DNA from: Xanthomonas fragariae
Lineage (GTDB): Bacteria; Pseudomonadota; Gammaproteobacteria; Xanthomonadales; Xanthomonadaceae
Direction of reading: 5' to 3'
Length of the DNA: 64,000 nucleotides
Assembly (NCBI RefSeq): GCF_900183975.1
Contig: NZ_LT853882.1
Location: forward strand, 3,775,501 to 3,839,500
Part shown: positions 54,794-64,000 of the stretch, in pieces
Numbering within the stretch: position 1 is the stretch's first letter
Layout of the letters: each line of letters opens with the position of its first letter
Notes under the pieces: model-generated
What the model was told of the DNA's origin: nothing
Databases searched by the model: none
The model's input: the letters and a program-made list of their open reading frames with translations, nothing else
Program-made: the position numbers and the translations under genes

Positions 54794-56521
54794 TCAGCGA
54801 AAGTTGGTCTTGACCAACTCGATCACTTCATCGCCGCGCCCTGTCATTACCGCCTTGAGGAGGTACAAGCCCATGCCCTTGGCCTGTTCAAGTTTGATTG
54901 CCGGCGGTGCTGCCAGTTCCTGCGTGGCGATACGCACATCCACCAACGCCGGTCCGGAGTGCACGAATGCTTGGCGCAGTGCTCGCTCCAGCTGTGAGGA
55001 CTCATCCACCCGGATGCCGAGGATGCCCATTGCATTGCTCATCGCCGCAAAGTCCGGATTGCGCAACTCGGTACCGGTATCCAGATAACCGGCGGCCTTC
55101 ATCTCCATCGCTACGAATCCCAGCGACGCGTTATTGAACACCACTACCTTTACCGGCAGATTCAACTGCGCCAGCGAGAGAAAGTCGCCCATCAACATCG
55201 CAAAACCACCGTCGCCCGACAGCGAGATCACCTGCCGCGCCGGAAACGCCGCCTGCGCGCCCAGTGCCTGTGGCATCGCATTGGCCATCGAGCCGTGGTT
55301 GAACGAACCCAGCAAACGGCGCTTGCCGTTCATGCGCAGGTAGCGCGCAGCCCATACCGTCGGCGTGCCGACATCGCAGGTGAACACCGCATCCTGATCG
55401 GCGATCTGGCTGATCAGCCGTGTGACGAACTGCGGATGCAACGGCTCGCCCGGATCTGCCGGCACCGCCAGATCGTCAAGTCCTTCGCGCGCCTTTCGGT
55501 AATGCGCAAGCGATTTATCCAGGAAGCTGCGCTCCTCGCAACGCTGCAGCTGCGGCAGCAACGCGGCGATGGTTTCGCCCACATCGGCAGCGATGCCCAG
55601 CTGCAATGGCGTGCGCCGCCCCAGCGCGCTGGGGTCGCGATCCACCTGCAGGATGGTCGCTTCCTTCGGATAAAACTGCCGATACGGGAAGTCCGTACCC
55701 AGCATGATCAAGGTGTCGCAATTGAGCATTGCGTGATAGCCGGAACTAAAACCGATCAGACCAGTCATGCCGACGTCGAACGGGTTCTCCCACTCCATAT
55801 ATTCCTTGCCGCGCAGCGCATGCACGATCGGTGCACCCAACGTGTCGGCCAAGGCCACCACCGCATCATGCGCGCCCGCGCAACCACTGCCGCACAACAA
55901 GGTAACCGCCTTGCTGTGCCGCAGCAGCTGGGCCAGTTGCTGCACATCTTCGGCGGCAGGCAAAACGCGCGGTGCGCGCAGCGGCGGCCAGACGGTCGAC
56001 AGCTGCGTGTCCACTTCCAGCAGCGCAATATCGCCGGGGATCACGAGCACCGCCACGCCTCGCTGCAGGATCGCGGTGCGCATCGCCCGATGCAGCACTT
56101 CCGGCAGTTGCGCCGGATTGGTGACCAACTCCACGAAGTGACTGCACTCGCGGAACAATTCCTGCGGATGGGTCTCCTGAAAATAGCTCAGCCCGATCTC
56201 AGACGATGGAATGTGCGCGGCAATCGCCAGCACCGGCTGGCGATTGCGATGGCAATCGAACAGCCCATTGATCAAATGCAGATTGCCCGGCCCGCAGCTG
56301 CCCGCACACACTGCCAGATGCCCGGTCACCGCAGCCTCGGCGCCGGCCGCGAACGCAGCAACTTCCTCGTGGCGGACGTGCATCCATTCAATGGTCTGCA
56401 TCTGGCGCAACGCATCGGTCAAGCCGTTGAGGCTGTCGCCGGTTACACCCCAGATCCGTTCGACACCTGCGCTCTGCAGCGTTTCGGCCAGAAACCGCGC
56501 CAACGTCTTCTTCTTCGCCAC
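54794..56521 (-). CDS. poxB: Pyruvate dehydrogenase (quinone), pyruvate oxidase
   Basis: 575 residues from a GTG at 56521, seven bases after GGAG; the frame is open to 56848 but without similarity. It oxidises pyruvate to acetate and CO2, passing electrons to ubiquinone through FAD, at the inner membrane surface. Strong match to E. coli Pox[39 protein letters not shown] with the TPP-activating Glu, [34 protein letters not shown] and [13 protein letters not shown]…FNN (TPP/Mg site). The C-terminal membrane-binding region is present. Confidence 0.94.
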   Translation of the reverse strand: MAKKKTLARFLAETLQSAGVERIWGVTGDSLNGLTDALRQMQTIEWMHVRHEEVAAFAAGAEAAVTGHLAVCAGSCGPGNLHLINGLFDCHRNRQPVLAIAAHIPSSEIGLSYFQETHPQELFRECSHFVELVTNPAQLPEVLHRAMRTAILQRGVAVLVIPGDIALLEVDTQLSTVWPPLRAPRVLPAAEDVQQLAQLLRHSKAVTLLCGSGCAGAHDAVVALADTLGAPIVHALRGKEYMEWENPFDVGMTGLIGFSSGYHAMLNCDTLIMLGTDFPYRQFYPKEATILQVDRDPSALGRRTPLQLGIAADVGETIAALLPQLQRCEERSFLDKSLAHYRKAREGLDDLAVPADPGEPLHPQFVTRLISQIADQDAVFTCDVGTPTVWAARYLRMNGKRRLLGSFNHGSMANAMPQALGAQAAFPARQVISLSGDGGFAMLMGDFLSLAQLNLPVKVVVFNNASLGFVAMEMKAAGYLDTGTELRNPDFAAMSNAMGILGIRVDESSQLERALRQAFVHSGPALVDVRIATQELAAPPAIKLEQAKGMGLYLLKAVMTGRGDEVIELVKTNFR

Positions 56522-56865
56522 GATGCAGCTCCGCACAAGTCTTAAAGAGTCTGCAATGCTCCCAGCGATGATGTCGGTACAATGTGCTCGCGTGCGAAAC
56601 TGCGCAAAAGCGCCAACAGTCTTGCATTCCTGAACACGCGTCTCACATTTGCGCCGTGTAACCATAACCACGTCACGCTTTGCACGTGCGCTACGCGCGT
56701 TCATATGCAACCACAAGACAGCGGAGCTGAATCTGGCGCGATGATTCATCAACTGGTCAGTCATTAATTCATCTGGCGTTCCATCGAATAACGGAGAATT
56801 TACATCTCGGCAGCGAACGGCATTCGCCTCAGCGCCGGCCCAAACCATAAGTACAGGTACCGATC

Positions 56866-57462
56866 ATGAAGAACTCACTGCTGGCCCTCGGCCTTCTTGC
56901 AGCCCTGCCGTTTGCGGCCTCCGCTGCTGAAAACCTCTCCTACAACTTCGTCGAAGGCGACTACGTGCGCACTCCGACCGAAGGCCGCGACGCTGATGGT
57001 TGGGGCGCGAAGGCTTCCTACGCCGTTGCGCCAAACTTCCACGTGTTCGGCGATTACAGCAAGCAGAACGCTGACGACGACGACAACGTGTTCGATAGCT
57101 CCAACTCCGACTTCCAGCAATGGGGCGTCGGTGTGGGCTATAACCACGAGATCGCCACGAGCACCGATTTCGTTGCCCGCGTCGCTTACCGCAAGCTGGA
57201 CCTAGACACCCCGAACATCAGCTTCGACGGCTACAGCGTTGAAGCCGGTCTGCGTAACGCCTTCGGCGAACACTTCGAAGTCTATGCCCTGGCTGGCTAC
57301 GAAGATTTCTCCAAGAAGCGTGGCATCGACATCGGTGACAACTTCTACGGCCGCCTTGGCGCCCAGGTGAAGTTGAATCAGAACTGGGGCATCAACGGCG
57401 ATATCCGTATGGACGGCGACGGCAACAAGGAATGGTCGGTCGGCCCGCGCTTCAGCTGGTAA
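56866..57462 (+). CDS. ax21: Ax21 outer-membrane protein
   Basis: 198 residues: signal peptide MKNSLLALGLLAALPFAASA, mature start AENLSYNFVEGDYVRTPTEG. This is the Ax21 family; the first mature residues correspond to the peptide once proposed to trigger rice XA21 (from memory, TPTDG in X. oryzae, so one D-to-E difference here). The XA21 ligand claim was later withdrawn. The rest is an eight-stranded OmpX/OmpA-like barrel ending EWSVGPRFSW, consistent with outer-membrane insertion and export in vesicles. Confidence 0.92.
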   Translation: MKNSLLALGLLAALPFAASAAENLSYNFVEGDYVRTPTEGRDADGWGAKASYAVAPNFHVFGDYSKQNADDDDNVFDSSNSDFQQWGVGVGYNHEIATSTDFVARVAYRKLDLDTPNISFDGYSVEAGLRNAFGEHFEVYALAGYEDFSKKRGIDIGDNFYGRLGAQVKLNQNWGINGDIRMDGDGNKEWSVGPRFSW

Positions 57463-57522
57463 GCCGCAGCCGACACGTCGGCATGTTTGACCGCAGCGCC
57501 CGCGTTTTTCGCGCGCTGCATC

Positions 57523-57552
57523 AGAAGCCCGGTCACCCGACCGGGCTTCTTT
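57523..57552 (+). terminator. Intrinsic terminator of ax21
   Basis: AGAAGCCCGGTC (57523-57534) pairs with GACCGGGCTTCT (57539-57550) around ACCC, followed by TTG and TTTT. It lies about 60 bp after the stop. Confidence 0.85.
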
Positions 57553-57929
57553 GTTTTGGATAGGGCCGGCAGCCCGTCGTTGCTTGCGCCTCGGAACGCT
57601 TTCTTTGGAACGCTTTATTTTGATGGTCGGCAGCGGCGCCGCTCAATGACTGGAAGCCCGCGGTAGCGCAGCGTGGGCCACGGGCTGTGGCGCAGCGTAC
57701 GGTGTCAGGCAGCGCTGAAGATGCCGCGACGGTTGCAGCGCCAGCACTTCATTCGGGGGGCGAGATGCATGCCACTTTAGCGGCATGCGTCGCGCAACTA
57801 GGCTAGTGTTGCCTGGGCAAGACAGAAAACGCCGGTCATTGCCGCGCGTTTTGCTGTTCTAGATGCCGTATGCCGCAGCCGGCTGGCCAGCAATCAGGTA
57901 AACAGTCGCTCCTGAAAAACCCCGTATCC
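57553..57929. other. Spacer without a supported gene
   Basis: About 380 bp. A weak hairpin near 57824-57856 (AAAACGCCGG…CCGCGCGTTTT) resembles the terminator type seen elsewhere in the window. No gene-like frame. Confidence 0.35.
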
Positions 57930-58110
57930 GCAGCTACACCAAGCCTGGGCGAAGCCGGGATGGAGGAGTTGCTAGCGCAGACGATCAACGCGCCCAGGGC
58001 GATGCACTGAGCGCCATCGGCGCCACTGCTGGCTATAACCTGTGCGCTGGCTGATCCGTTGGATCGTGTTTTGTTGCGTCTGGCTCCGAGCTATCGTGAT
58101 GACGTCGATG
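57930..58110 (+). pseudogene. Relic of an IS5/IS1478-type transposase
   Basis: LGEAGMEELLAQTINA is a typical internal segment of IS1478-like transposases. It is joined within a few bases to GDALSAIGATAGYNL and, after a 2-bp shift, RWLIRWIVFCCVWLRA, which is their extreme C-terminus. The middle of the gene (more than 200 residues) is missing. No complete inverted repeats are evident. Confidence 0.55.
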
Positions 58111-58160
58111 GTGCCCAGACCAATGCTCTATGCGGCAAGGACTTGCTGAAAGCAATTTTT

Positions 58161-59192
58161 TCAAGGCCGACTAAACAAGGTCTGCGGATACTCGGGCTTA
58201 CGCTCGCGTGCCAGCAATTCTTTCAAGCCTGCTTCCGGGGTGATATCGCCATGCAATACGGCACGTACGGCGTTGGAGATCGGTAATTCGATGCCGTGAT
58301 ATTCGGCTTGACGCATCACTTCGTCGGCGGTCTGTACCGACTCGACTACCTGGCCGATCTGGCGGATCGCATCGTTCAGGCTCTGCCCACGTCCCAACGC
58401 CAATCCCAACCGGCGATTGCGCGACAGATCGCCAGTGCAGGTCAGCACCAGATCGCCCAACCCGGCCAGGCCCATCAAGGTTTCTGGACGCGCACCGATG
58501 ACTGCCGCCAGGCGCAGCATCTCGTTCAAGCCACGCGTGATCAAACCGGCACGTGCGTTGAGGCCGAGTTGCATGCCGTCGGCCACACCGGTCGCCACCG
58601 CCAGTACATTTTTCATCGCGCCACCGAGCTCAGCGCCCACCATGTCATCACCGGTGTAGGCGCGGAAGGTGGGGCCATGCATCGCATCGGCTACTACTTG
58701 CGCAAACGCCGCATCGTCGCCGTGCACAGTAATGGCGGTCGGCAAGCCGAGCGTGACTTCCTTGGCGAACGACGGCCCGGTTACCACGGCAAGCGGAACG
58801 CTGGGGCCGAGGATGTCGCGCGCAACTTCATGCAGAAACCGCCCGGAGCCGGGCTCGAACCCCTTGGTCGCCCACACAACACCGGCACCGGCCGGACGCA
58901 GCGGTGCAATCAGCTGGATGGTCTCGGTGAACGCATGCGAGGGCACCACGACCAAGATCCAACCTGTAGCGGCGATGGCCAGCTGCAGATCGGTGGTCGC
59001 GCGCAGACTCTCAGGCAGCGCAATGCCCGGCAAATAGCGCACATTTTCGTGGCTGCGATCGATGGCATCCACCATAGATGCATCGCGCCCCCAGAGCACG
59101 GTCGGGTGACCGTGTCTGGCGAGCAGTGCGGCCAAGGCCGTTCCCCAGGAACCGGCGCCGAGAACGGCGATCTTCTGTTTCGAATCGCTCAT
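58161..59192 (-). CDS. gpsA: Glycerol-3-phosphate dehydrogenase (NAD(P)+)
   Basis: 343 residues. Reduces dihydroxyacetone phosphate to sn-glycerol 3-phosphate for phospholipid synthesis. Motifs: NAD site [71 protein letters not shown] with the catalytic Lys; and [20 protein letters not shown]. It follows secB on the same strand by 15 bp, the common proteobacterial arrangement. Confidence 0.95.
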   Translation of the reverse strand: MSDSKQKIAVLGAGSWGTALAALLARHGHPTVLWGRDASMVDAIDRSHENVRYLPGIALPESLRATTDLQLAIAATGWILVVVPSHAFTETIQLIAPLRPAGAGVVWATKGFEPGSGRFLHEVARDILGPSVPLAVVTGPSFAKEVTLGLPTAITVHGDDAAFAQVVADAMHGPTFRAYTGDDMVGAELGGAMKNVLAVATGVADGMQLGLNARAGLITRGLNEMLRLAAVIGARPETLMGLAGLGDLVLTCTGDLSRNRRLGLALGRGQSLNDAIRQIGQVVESVQTADEVMRQAEYHGIELPISNAVRAVLHGDITPEAGLKELLARERKPEYPQTLFSRP

Positions 59193-59207
59193 CGGCGCAG
59201 GCGATGC

Positions 59208-59723
59208 TTAGGCGTTGCCAGCCGGCTCGGAATCGGCCAACGAGGCGTCTTCGCCCTGCGAACGCTGACGCAGAGTCTCTGCGTACAGGGCTTCGAAGTT
59301 GATCGGCTGCAGATAGAACGGTGGGAAGCCGCCAGCCTGGATCAGGTCGCTGACCAGGGTGCGCACATACGGGAACAGAATGTTCGGGCACTGGGTGCCG
59401 AGCAGCACGTCGATCGCCTGCGGGTCCAGACCGACCAGGCCGAACACGCCCGCCTGCTGCACTTCGGCCACGTACGCGGTCTTGCCGCTGGCGGTGCAGG
59501 TCAGGGTCACAGCCAGCACGACTTCGAAGGCGTTATCGTTAAGTCGCTGCACCTTCTGATTGAGATTCAGCTGAAGCTCGGGCTGGTTGGCGTCATTGAA
59601 GACGGCCGGTGCGTTCGGCGATTCGAAAGAAACGTCCTTGACGTAAATCTTCTCGATGGTGAAAGCGGGGCCAGCAGCGGCGTCGGCCGGCGCAGCCGCG
59701 CCGTTGATGATTTCGTCGGACAT
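59208..59723 (-). CDS. secB: Protein-export chaperone SecB
   Basis: 171 residues. Keeps preproteins unfolded and hands them to Sec[21 protein letters not shown] and [60 protein letters not shown] and [17 protein letters not shown] are family hallmarks. It lies between the rhodanese gene and gpsA; the glutaredoxin gene often found here in enterics is absent. Confidence 0.96.
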   Translation of the reverse strand: MSDEIINGAAAPADAAAGPAFTIEKIYVKDVSFESPNAPAVFNDANQPELQLNLNQKVQRLNDNAFEVVLAVTLTCTASGKTAYVAEVQQAGVFGLVGLDPQAIDVLLGTQCPNILFPYVRTLVSDLIQAGGFPPFYLQPINFEALYAETLRQRSQGEDASLADSEPAGNA

Positions 59724-59833
59724 TCCTAACTCCAGAAACGGTTCGGTGGATGCAGCATTGAATGATGCAGACGTGAAAGCACGAGTCTCTCACGCAAGCA
59801 ATGGGGACTTGCCCAGCGCCTCACAAGGTGCGA

Positions 59834-60271
59834 TCAGGCGCGGCCCTTGACCAACGGCAGCTCGGCCATCTGCCAGGCGGCGACGCCACCTTCGAGCCAG
59901 TACACCTGCGCGAAGCCAGCCTTCTTCAGCGTCTTGGCGGCACCTGCGGAAGCGTTTCCGTTACGGCAGACCACCACCACAGCGGAGGCCTTGGCATTGG
60001 CGAGCAGCTTGCCGGCCGGGTCGAACTTGGCCAGCGCCACACTCCGGCTACCGGCAATATGGCCTTTTTCGAAATCGGCGGTGGGCGACAGGTCGATCAC
60101 CAGCGCGTTTTCGCTGTTGATCAAACGGGTCAGCTCGGCCGGCTGGAGTGCGCGGTACCCACGGAACAGTCGCCCGACTTCAGTGACGATCAGGGCGATG
60201 GTCAGGCCCACCAGGGCCAGCGACAACATGGGGTTGCGGCCGACAAAGGCCTGCAGATCTTCGAAATTCAC
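59834..60271 (-). CDS. Membrane-anchored rhodanese-domain protein
   Basis: 145 residues from a GTG at 60271 (NFEDLQAFVGRNPML next); another GTG at 60310 would add 13. One N-terminal membrane helix (LSLALVGLTIALIVTEVGRL), then a rhodanese domain (ALQPAELTRLINSENALVID) with active-site Cys in VVVVCRNGNASAGAAKTL. It is like YibN, found next to secB in many proteobacteria. Sulfur transfer or a redox role is inferred. Confidence 0.8.
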   Translation of the reverse strand: MNFEDLQAFVGRNPMLSLALVGLTIALIVTEVGRLFRGYRALQPAELTRLINSENALVIDLSPTADFEKGHIAGSRSVALAKFDPAGKLLANAKASAVVVVCRNGNASAGAAKTLKKAGFAQVYWLEGGVAAWQMAELPLVKGRA

Positions 60272-60348
60272 GGGTTTAGGGTCAATCAAAGCGGGCGGGA
60301 ATTGTCGCACAGCTGGCGCAAGCGACGGTCAGCGCAGAAAGCGCTTGG

Positions 60349-60771
60349 CTACTGGCCCTGCCACAGATCGGGCAGGCCATTGGCCAGCCACCAGCGTTTG
60401 CGTTCGGCATCCCAGCGCCACAGTTCGATGCTGCGCACCAGCCGCTCGGCCTGGGTATTGCGGTTGATCACGCGCAGTTCGACCTCGCGGCGCAGGGCCC
60501 CATCGACGTCTTCACCCACGCGCACCTCGCGGTAGCCGGAAATCTGCACCTGTTCGTAGCGCGAGCGCTCCAGGTCGCTGAGCGGACGCGCCAGTGCGTA
60601 GGCCGGTTCGACGAAGCCCTGCGCGGCATCGAAATCGCTCCAGCGCACCGCGGCCGTGTAAGCGGCCTGCGTTGTTTCCAATGCGCGCGCCTGGGCGCGA
60701 CTGCTGGCGTTGACCACCTCGCTCAGCATCACCAGCCCCAGCAACAGCATCGCCCCCATCACTGCACGCAT
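60349..60771 (-). CDS. Membrane-anchored protein of unknown function
   Basis: 140 residues from ATG 60771, with AAGGGGA upstream. It begins with a hydrophobic segment (MRAVMGAMLLLGLVMLSEVV), then an alpha/beta region with EPAYALARPLSDLERSRYEQ, QISGYREVRVGEDVDGAL and LWRWDAERKRWWLANGLPDL. The overall pattern is like NTF2-type periplasmic proteins, but I cannot assign a family. Confidence 0.6.
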   Translation of the reverse strand: MRAVMGAMLLLGLVMLSEVVNASSRAQARALETTQAAYTAAVRWSDFDAAQGFVEPAYALARPLSDLERSRYEQVQISGYREVRVGEDVDGALRREVELRVINRNTQAERLVRSIELWRWDAERKRWWLANGLPDLWQGQ

Positions 60772-60800
60772 GCGTATTCCCCTTGAATCCAGCCCGCATC

Positions 60801-61307
60801 CTACCGTTTCGCAAACGCCACGAAGCGCCCGCTCAACGTGGCCGCCGCCGTACCGGAGCCCAGCGCGATCTGTGCACGCATGCCGATGGGGGCCTTGCCG
60901 CGTTGCAGGAAAGTGGCCAAAAATGCCTCCCAGCTCCCCATTTCGGACGGCTCGGCGTTGGCCACCAGATCCTCGTACACCGGCGCGACATAGCGCAGCT
61001 GGCTGTCGGCGACATAAACATCGGCGCTGTGGCCGGCCAGTCGCAGTTGCAGGGTCAACCATCCCCAGCTGGCCAATGTCATCAGCGAGGCCAGGCTGCC
61101 GCCGAACGCATTGGCCTTGTCGTTGACATTGGCCTGCAGTGGCGCGCGCAGACGCAGCGCACCGTCGTACAACCCGTCGACGGCGATGCCCATCGACAGC
61201 ACTGGCGGCATGGCGTTGAATTGCTGCTGCAGCGACTGCAGGGCGGATGCGAGCGGGCACGAAAGCGTCATCGGCAAAGGCTGAAAAACGGCGGAGGGCG
61301 GCATCAT
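60801..61307 (-). CDS. YiiD-type hot-dog thioesterase domain protein
   Basis: 168 residues from ATG 61307 (MMPPSAVFQPLPMTLSCPLA); ATG 61271 is an alternative. The segment NVNDKANAFGGSLASLMTLA matches the YiiD C-terminal thioesterase domain, with the Asn-Asp-x-x-x-x-x-F-G-G-S pattern of hot-dog enzymes. DSQLRYVAPVYEDLVANAEP continues the fold. It probably hydrolyses an acyl-thioester; the acetyltransferase domain of YiiD is absent. Confidence 0.65.
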   Translation of the reverse strand: MMPPSAVFQPLPMTLSCPLASALQSLQQQFNAMPPVLSMGIAVDGLYDGALRLRAPLQANVNDKANAFGGSLASLMTLASWGWLTLQLRLAGHSADVYVADSQLRYVAPVYEDLVANAEPSEMGSWEAFLATFLQRGKAPIGMRAQIALGSGTAAATLSGRFVAFAKR

Positions 61308-61876
61308 GCCGCAATGTTCTGCGAGCGTCTTGTGCACCTGGATGACATGCGGTACTGCATGGTGAACGCGTGCAGCGTTACCTGGTGACACGCGCTGGTT
61401 TTTTGAATCGCTCTCAGGCGCAAACACAACGATGTCGGGCATGATGCGCCAGCGCACTTCGGCAGCCATCGGCAGTCGCGCGCTTCCCGGCTGATGGTCA
61501 ATGCTCCGGCGCACACAGGACGGCAATGCTGATAGGTCGATTGGGATACCAGACCTAGCCGCCGCTCGGCAGCGTCGGCCACCTTGGAAACGCGCCGACG
61601 TGGCCTGCAGACGGTCGCTACTGCGCGGCATATTGATGAGGCAAGACCTAATCATGGCGCCACTCCAGCGCGGTTGTTGCGCCGGGTCGCGACTTGATTC
61701 ATATATTTTTCAAGTGGTTACGGATTTTCCCCTGGCGCTTAAACGCCGCCTTGGTGTCTGTATGCATGTGCTGGCGTATGCCCGGTCGAGTACCGCAACG
61801 GCAACCATGGCGCACGAACGGAACCGCGACCGATTGCCACTGCCCCGCCATTGCGCCGCTCTCGCATAATCGGCAG
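61308..61876. other. Spacer between the thioesterase gene and hemD
   Basis: About 570 bp with promoters for both directions expected. Open frames here extend the neighbouring genes upstream without similarity. No RNA or repeat that I can support; 61690-61735 is comparatively AT-rich. Confidence 0.4.
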
Positions 61877-62653
61877 ATGACGCACGCCGCCCCATCCGCC
61901 GATGCCTGGACCCTGATCTCGTTGCGGCCCAGCGGCGACCACGCGCCGCTGCGGCGACCAGTGGCGCGGCATGGCGGGCGCGTCCTCGCGCTTTCACCGT
62001 GGCGCTTGCAGATCAACGACACCGCACAGGCGCGCGCTGCGTTGCGGAAAGCGCTGGAAGCACCGATCGCAGTGTTCACCAGCCCTGCAGCCGTAAAGGC
62101 GGCGCATCGTCTTGCGCCGCTGCAACGTCCGGCGCAGGCGCAATGGGTGAGCGTGGGCAACGGCACCGCCCGCACATTGCAGGCCTGCGGGATCGACACC
62201 GTGGTACGCCCCGCGCGCATGGACAGCGAAGGGCTGCTCGCGCTGCCGCTGTTCCAGCCACCGCCGGACACGGTCGGATTGATCACCGCACCGGGTGGAC
62301 GTGGCATGCTGGCACCTGCGCTGGAACAGCGCGGCGCACACATCCTGCGCGCCGATGTCTATCAACGCATTGCACTGCGATTGCGGGCATCGGCAGTGCA
62401 GGCCTTGTCCGTCGCACTGCCACGCAGTGTGTTGGCACTGAGCAGCGCCGAAGCATTATCGTTGGTCTTGCAGCAACTGCCTGCTACGCTGATCGAGGCG
62501 TGGCGGCAGCGGCCAGTGGTGGCCTCCAGCGATCGCATGCTCGAATCCGCACACGCTGCCGGCTTCATGCATGTCGTACGTGCCGCAGGTCCACTGCCCG
62601 TGCAGTTGGCCGCTGCCGCTGCCGCAATCATGACGCCGCCGCGACTTTGCTGA
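61877..62653 (+). CDS. hemD: Uroporphyrinogen-III synthase
   Basis: 258 residues from ATG 61877 (MTHAAPSADAWTLISLRPSG). Closes hydroxymethylbilane to uroporphyrinogen III. Segments conserved in this poorly conserved family: ISLRPSGDHAPLRRPVARHG, IAVFTSPAAVKAAHRLAPL, VSVGNGTARTLQACGIDTVV and LITAPGGRGMLAPALEQRGA; SVLALSSAEALSLVLQQLP follows. It is followed by hemX and hemY, the usual order. Confidence 0.88.
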   Translation: MTHAAPSADAWTLISLRPSGDHAPLRRPVARHGGRVLALSPWRLQINDTAQARAALRKALEAPIAVFTSPAAVKAAHRLAPLQRPAQAQWVSVGNGTARTLQACGIDTVVRPARMDSEGLLALPLFQPPPDTVGLITAPGGRGMLAPALEQRGAHILRADVYQRIALRLRASAVQALSVALPRSVLALSSAEALSLVLQQLPATLIEAWRQRPVVASSDRMLESAHAAGFMHVVRAAGPLPVQLAAAAAAIMTPPRLC

Positions 62654-62756
62654 ACTCCGAACTCAAGCACAGCTTGCGGGCCTCTGCCGCTGCACGCCAT
62701 GCTGTATGAGTTGACTGCGGCGCCTGCGCCAGTCGTGACCGCCCGAGGATGCCCGA

Positions 62757-63734
62757 ATGACTGACATGCCCGCTCCCACGCGACGCTTTCCGTTGGCATG
62801 GCTGCTACTTGTCATCGCCGTGGTGGCGGTGGGCGCGGCGCTGTTTCTGGGCTGGCGCACATGGCAGACGTATCGGGCCGAACAGCTGCAAGCGGCCGAA
62901 GCGCAGCAACAGCGCTGGGATGGCATGCAACAGATGTTGGAAACGCTGCGACGCGATCAGCGACTGGCCAACGAGCGCCAGCAAGATGCAGCGTCAACCA
63001 ATCGCGTGCTGCGCGATGAGATGCTCGGCTTGAGTCAGCGCAGCGCGCTACTTGAAGAAACCGTGCAAAAACTGGCAGATACCAATCGCCACGGCGCACA
63101 AGCGCTGCGGTTGGATGAAGTGGAACTGATGCTTGGGCTCGGCCAACAGCGGCTGAGCATTGCCGGCGATGCCGATGGTGCGCGCCGCGCCTATGCGCTG
63201 GCGAACGGCACGCTCAACGGCATCGACGATCCGGGGTATCTCAATTTGCGTCAGGCGCTAGTGCAGGAACGCGATGCGCTGGATCGCCTGGGTGCCGGCC
63301 CGCAAGCGCAGGTCGAACAGACATTGGACAAACTGGCCACCGATCTGCACCGTTTGCCGGAACGGACCGCGCAAAAAACCAATGCGGCACAGCCGTGGTG
63401 GCAGAAAGTACTGGCACCGCTGGTGGACATTCGTCCCAGCCGTGGCGATGCCCTGCTGACCGGCAGCGACCGCAACGCCGCGCACGATGCGTTGCAGATC
63501 GAAGTCAGCCTGGCCCGCGCGGCTGCAGAACGTGGCGATGTCGATGGCTTCGCGCAATCGCTGCGGCGCATCGATACTTGGATTATCCGGCTGTGGCCGG
63601 ATTCGCCACAACGTCGCCAAGTGCGTACGCGCGTGCGCACCCTGCAACAAGCGCCACTGCGTCCGCGCCTGCCGGAACTGGGCACCACCCTGCTGCAATT
63701 GCAGGCCATGCGTGAAGGGAGATCCACCCAATGA
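62757..63734 (+). CDS. hemX: HemX-like membrane protein
   Basis: 325 residues. One N-terminal membrane helix (AWLLLVIAVVAVGAALFLGW), then a long coiled coil (TYRAEQLQAAEAQQQRWDGM to ETVQKLADTNRHG) and a helical periplasmic domain (DEVELMLGLGQQRLSIAGDA). It is annotated in many genomes as uroporphyrin-III C-methyltransferase but lacks the SAM-binding fold; its role in haem synthesis is unclear. Its stop overlaps the hemY start by four bases. Confidence 0.85.
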   Translation: MTDMPAPTRRFPLAWLLLVIAVVAVGAALFLGWRTWQTYRAEQLQAAEAQQQRWDGMQQMLETLRRDQRLANERQQDAASTNRVLRDEMLGLSQRSALLEETVQKLADTNRHGAQALRLDEVELMLGLGQQRLSIAGDADGARRAYALANGTLNGIDDPGYLNLRQALVQERDALDRLGAGPQAQVEQTLDKLATDLHRLPERTAQKTNAAQPWWQKVLAPLVDIRPSRGDALLTGSDRNAAHDALQIEVSLARAAAERGDVDGFAQSLRRIDTWIIRLWPDSPQRRQVRTRVRTLQQAPLRPRLPELGTTLLQLQAMREGRSTQ

Positions 63735-64000
63735 AAGTGTTGCGTACCGTCTTGATTCTGTTGGTTGCCGTAGCGCTGGGCGTGCTCGGTGCGCAGTGGC
63801 TGTCGCACCAGAACAGTTACGACCTGGGCAACGTGGTGGTCAGCGTTGGTGGCAACGACTACCGCGCGGCCATGCCGCAAGCGGCGCTGATCCTGGTCAT
63901 CGCGCTGTTGGTGTTGTGGCTGTTGTGGACGCTGATCAGCCTGCCGTTCCGCGTCTGGGGCAAGTACCGCCACAAGAAAGGCCGTGCACGCCTGATCGAA
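63731..64000 (+). CDS. hemY: HemY protein, cut by the window end
   Basis: The first 90 residues. Begins MKVLRTVLILLVAVALGVLG, a first membrane segment, then NSYDLGNVVVSVGGNDYRAA and a second segment (LILVIALLVLWLLWTLISLP) before RVWGKYRHKKGRARLIE. This is the HemY N-terminal domain, which precedes TPR repeats in the part not seen. The ATGA overlap with hemX suggests coupled translation. Confidence 0.88.
   Translation, partial: MKVLRTVLILLVAVALGVLGAQWLSHQNSYDLGNVVVSVGGNDYRAAMPQAALILVIALLVLWLLWTLISLPFRVWGKYRHKKGRARLIE

Noticed and set aside
58296..59729. 477-codon plus-strand frame opposite gpsA and secB
   Set aside because: It runs across two well-identified genes on the other strand and resembles nothing known.

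Overview
The window reads as chromosomal DNA of a plant-associated Xanthomonas. It is GC-rich, with housekeeping genes of Xanthomonadaceae type. Genus-typical markers are an Ax21 outer-membrane protein, an OleA thiolase, a very large SKWP-repeat type III effector of the XopAD family, and the decayed end of a type IV secretion toxin carrying the XVIPCD secretion domain. I cannot name the species. IS elements, short inverted-repeat elements and decayed genes sit between well-conserved operons.

Layout. 0-5 kb: rimK, glgX and an H-NS family gene. 5-7.3 kb: decayed genes split by an IS5-family insertion. 7.3-14.2 kb: a histidine phosphatase, a Tat-exported phospholipase C divergent from a TonB-dependent receptor, and threonine dehydrogenase tdh. 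14.3-19.3 kb: a porin and the sulfate-uptake operon sbp-cysT-cysW-cysA. 19.4-27.3 kb: kbl (the partner of tdh, here 5.3 kb away from it), an HNH protein, a pseudouridine synthase with an in-frame hexanucleotide repeat, an OmpA protein, a quinone-reductase-like gene and fadH. 27.6-30.4 kb: a second IS5-family element, a SleB-type hydrolase lying between two inverted-repeat ends, and a broken glutathione S-transferase.

30.4-40.8 kb: the giant effector gene, flanked on one side by a diverged copy of the 3' end of mdh and on the other by mdh itself, then ppiB. The effector combines about 20 SKWP repeats with a region that carries motifs resembling two-barrel RNA polymerases (DGCGFI and DADCDGD). 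After that come two RelA/SpoT-like modules; the second is cut off by a single in-frame TAA. This is the most interesting object in the window.

41-47.9 kb: typA, a DUF2127 membrane protein, an MscS channel whose stop codon lies in the target duplication of a 130-bp MITE, class II DAHP synthase, a TonB-receptor pseudogene and an rRNA methyltransferase. 48.2-51.3 kb: an XVIPCD toxin pseudogene and a Fic pseudogene on either side of one IS3-family element that has no target duplication. 51.4-57.5 kb: oleA, a DUF4156 lipoprotein, trmL, a decayed sensor kinase, poxB and ax21. 57.9-64 kb: a transposase relic, gpsA, secB, a rhodanese, two small genes, and the haem genes hemD-hemX-hemY, the last cut by the window end.

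The conserved operons cover sulfate import, threonine breakdown, haem synthesis and envelope export. The accessory parts (effector, T4SS toxin, Fic, GST, sensor kinase, TonB receptor) show repeated insertion followed by decay, with one family of TTA-targeting inverted-repeat elements appearing at four places.
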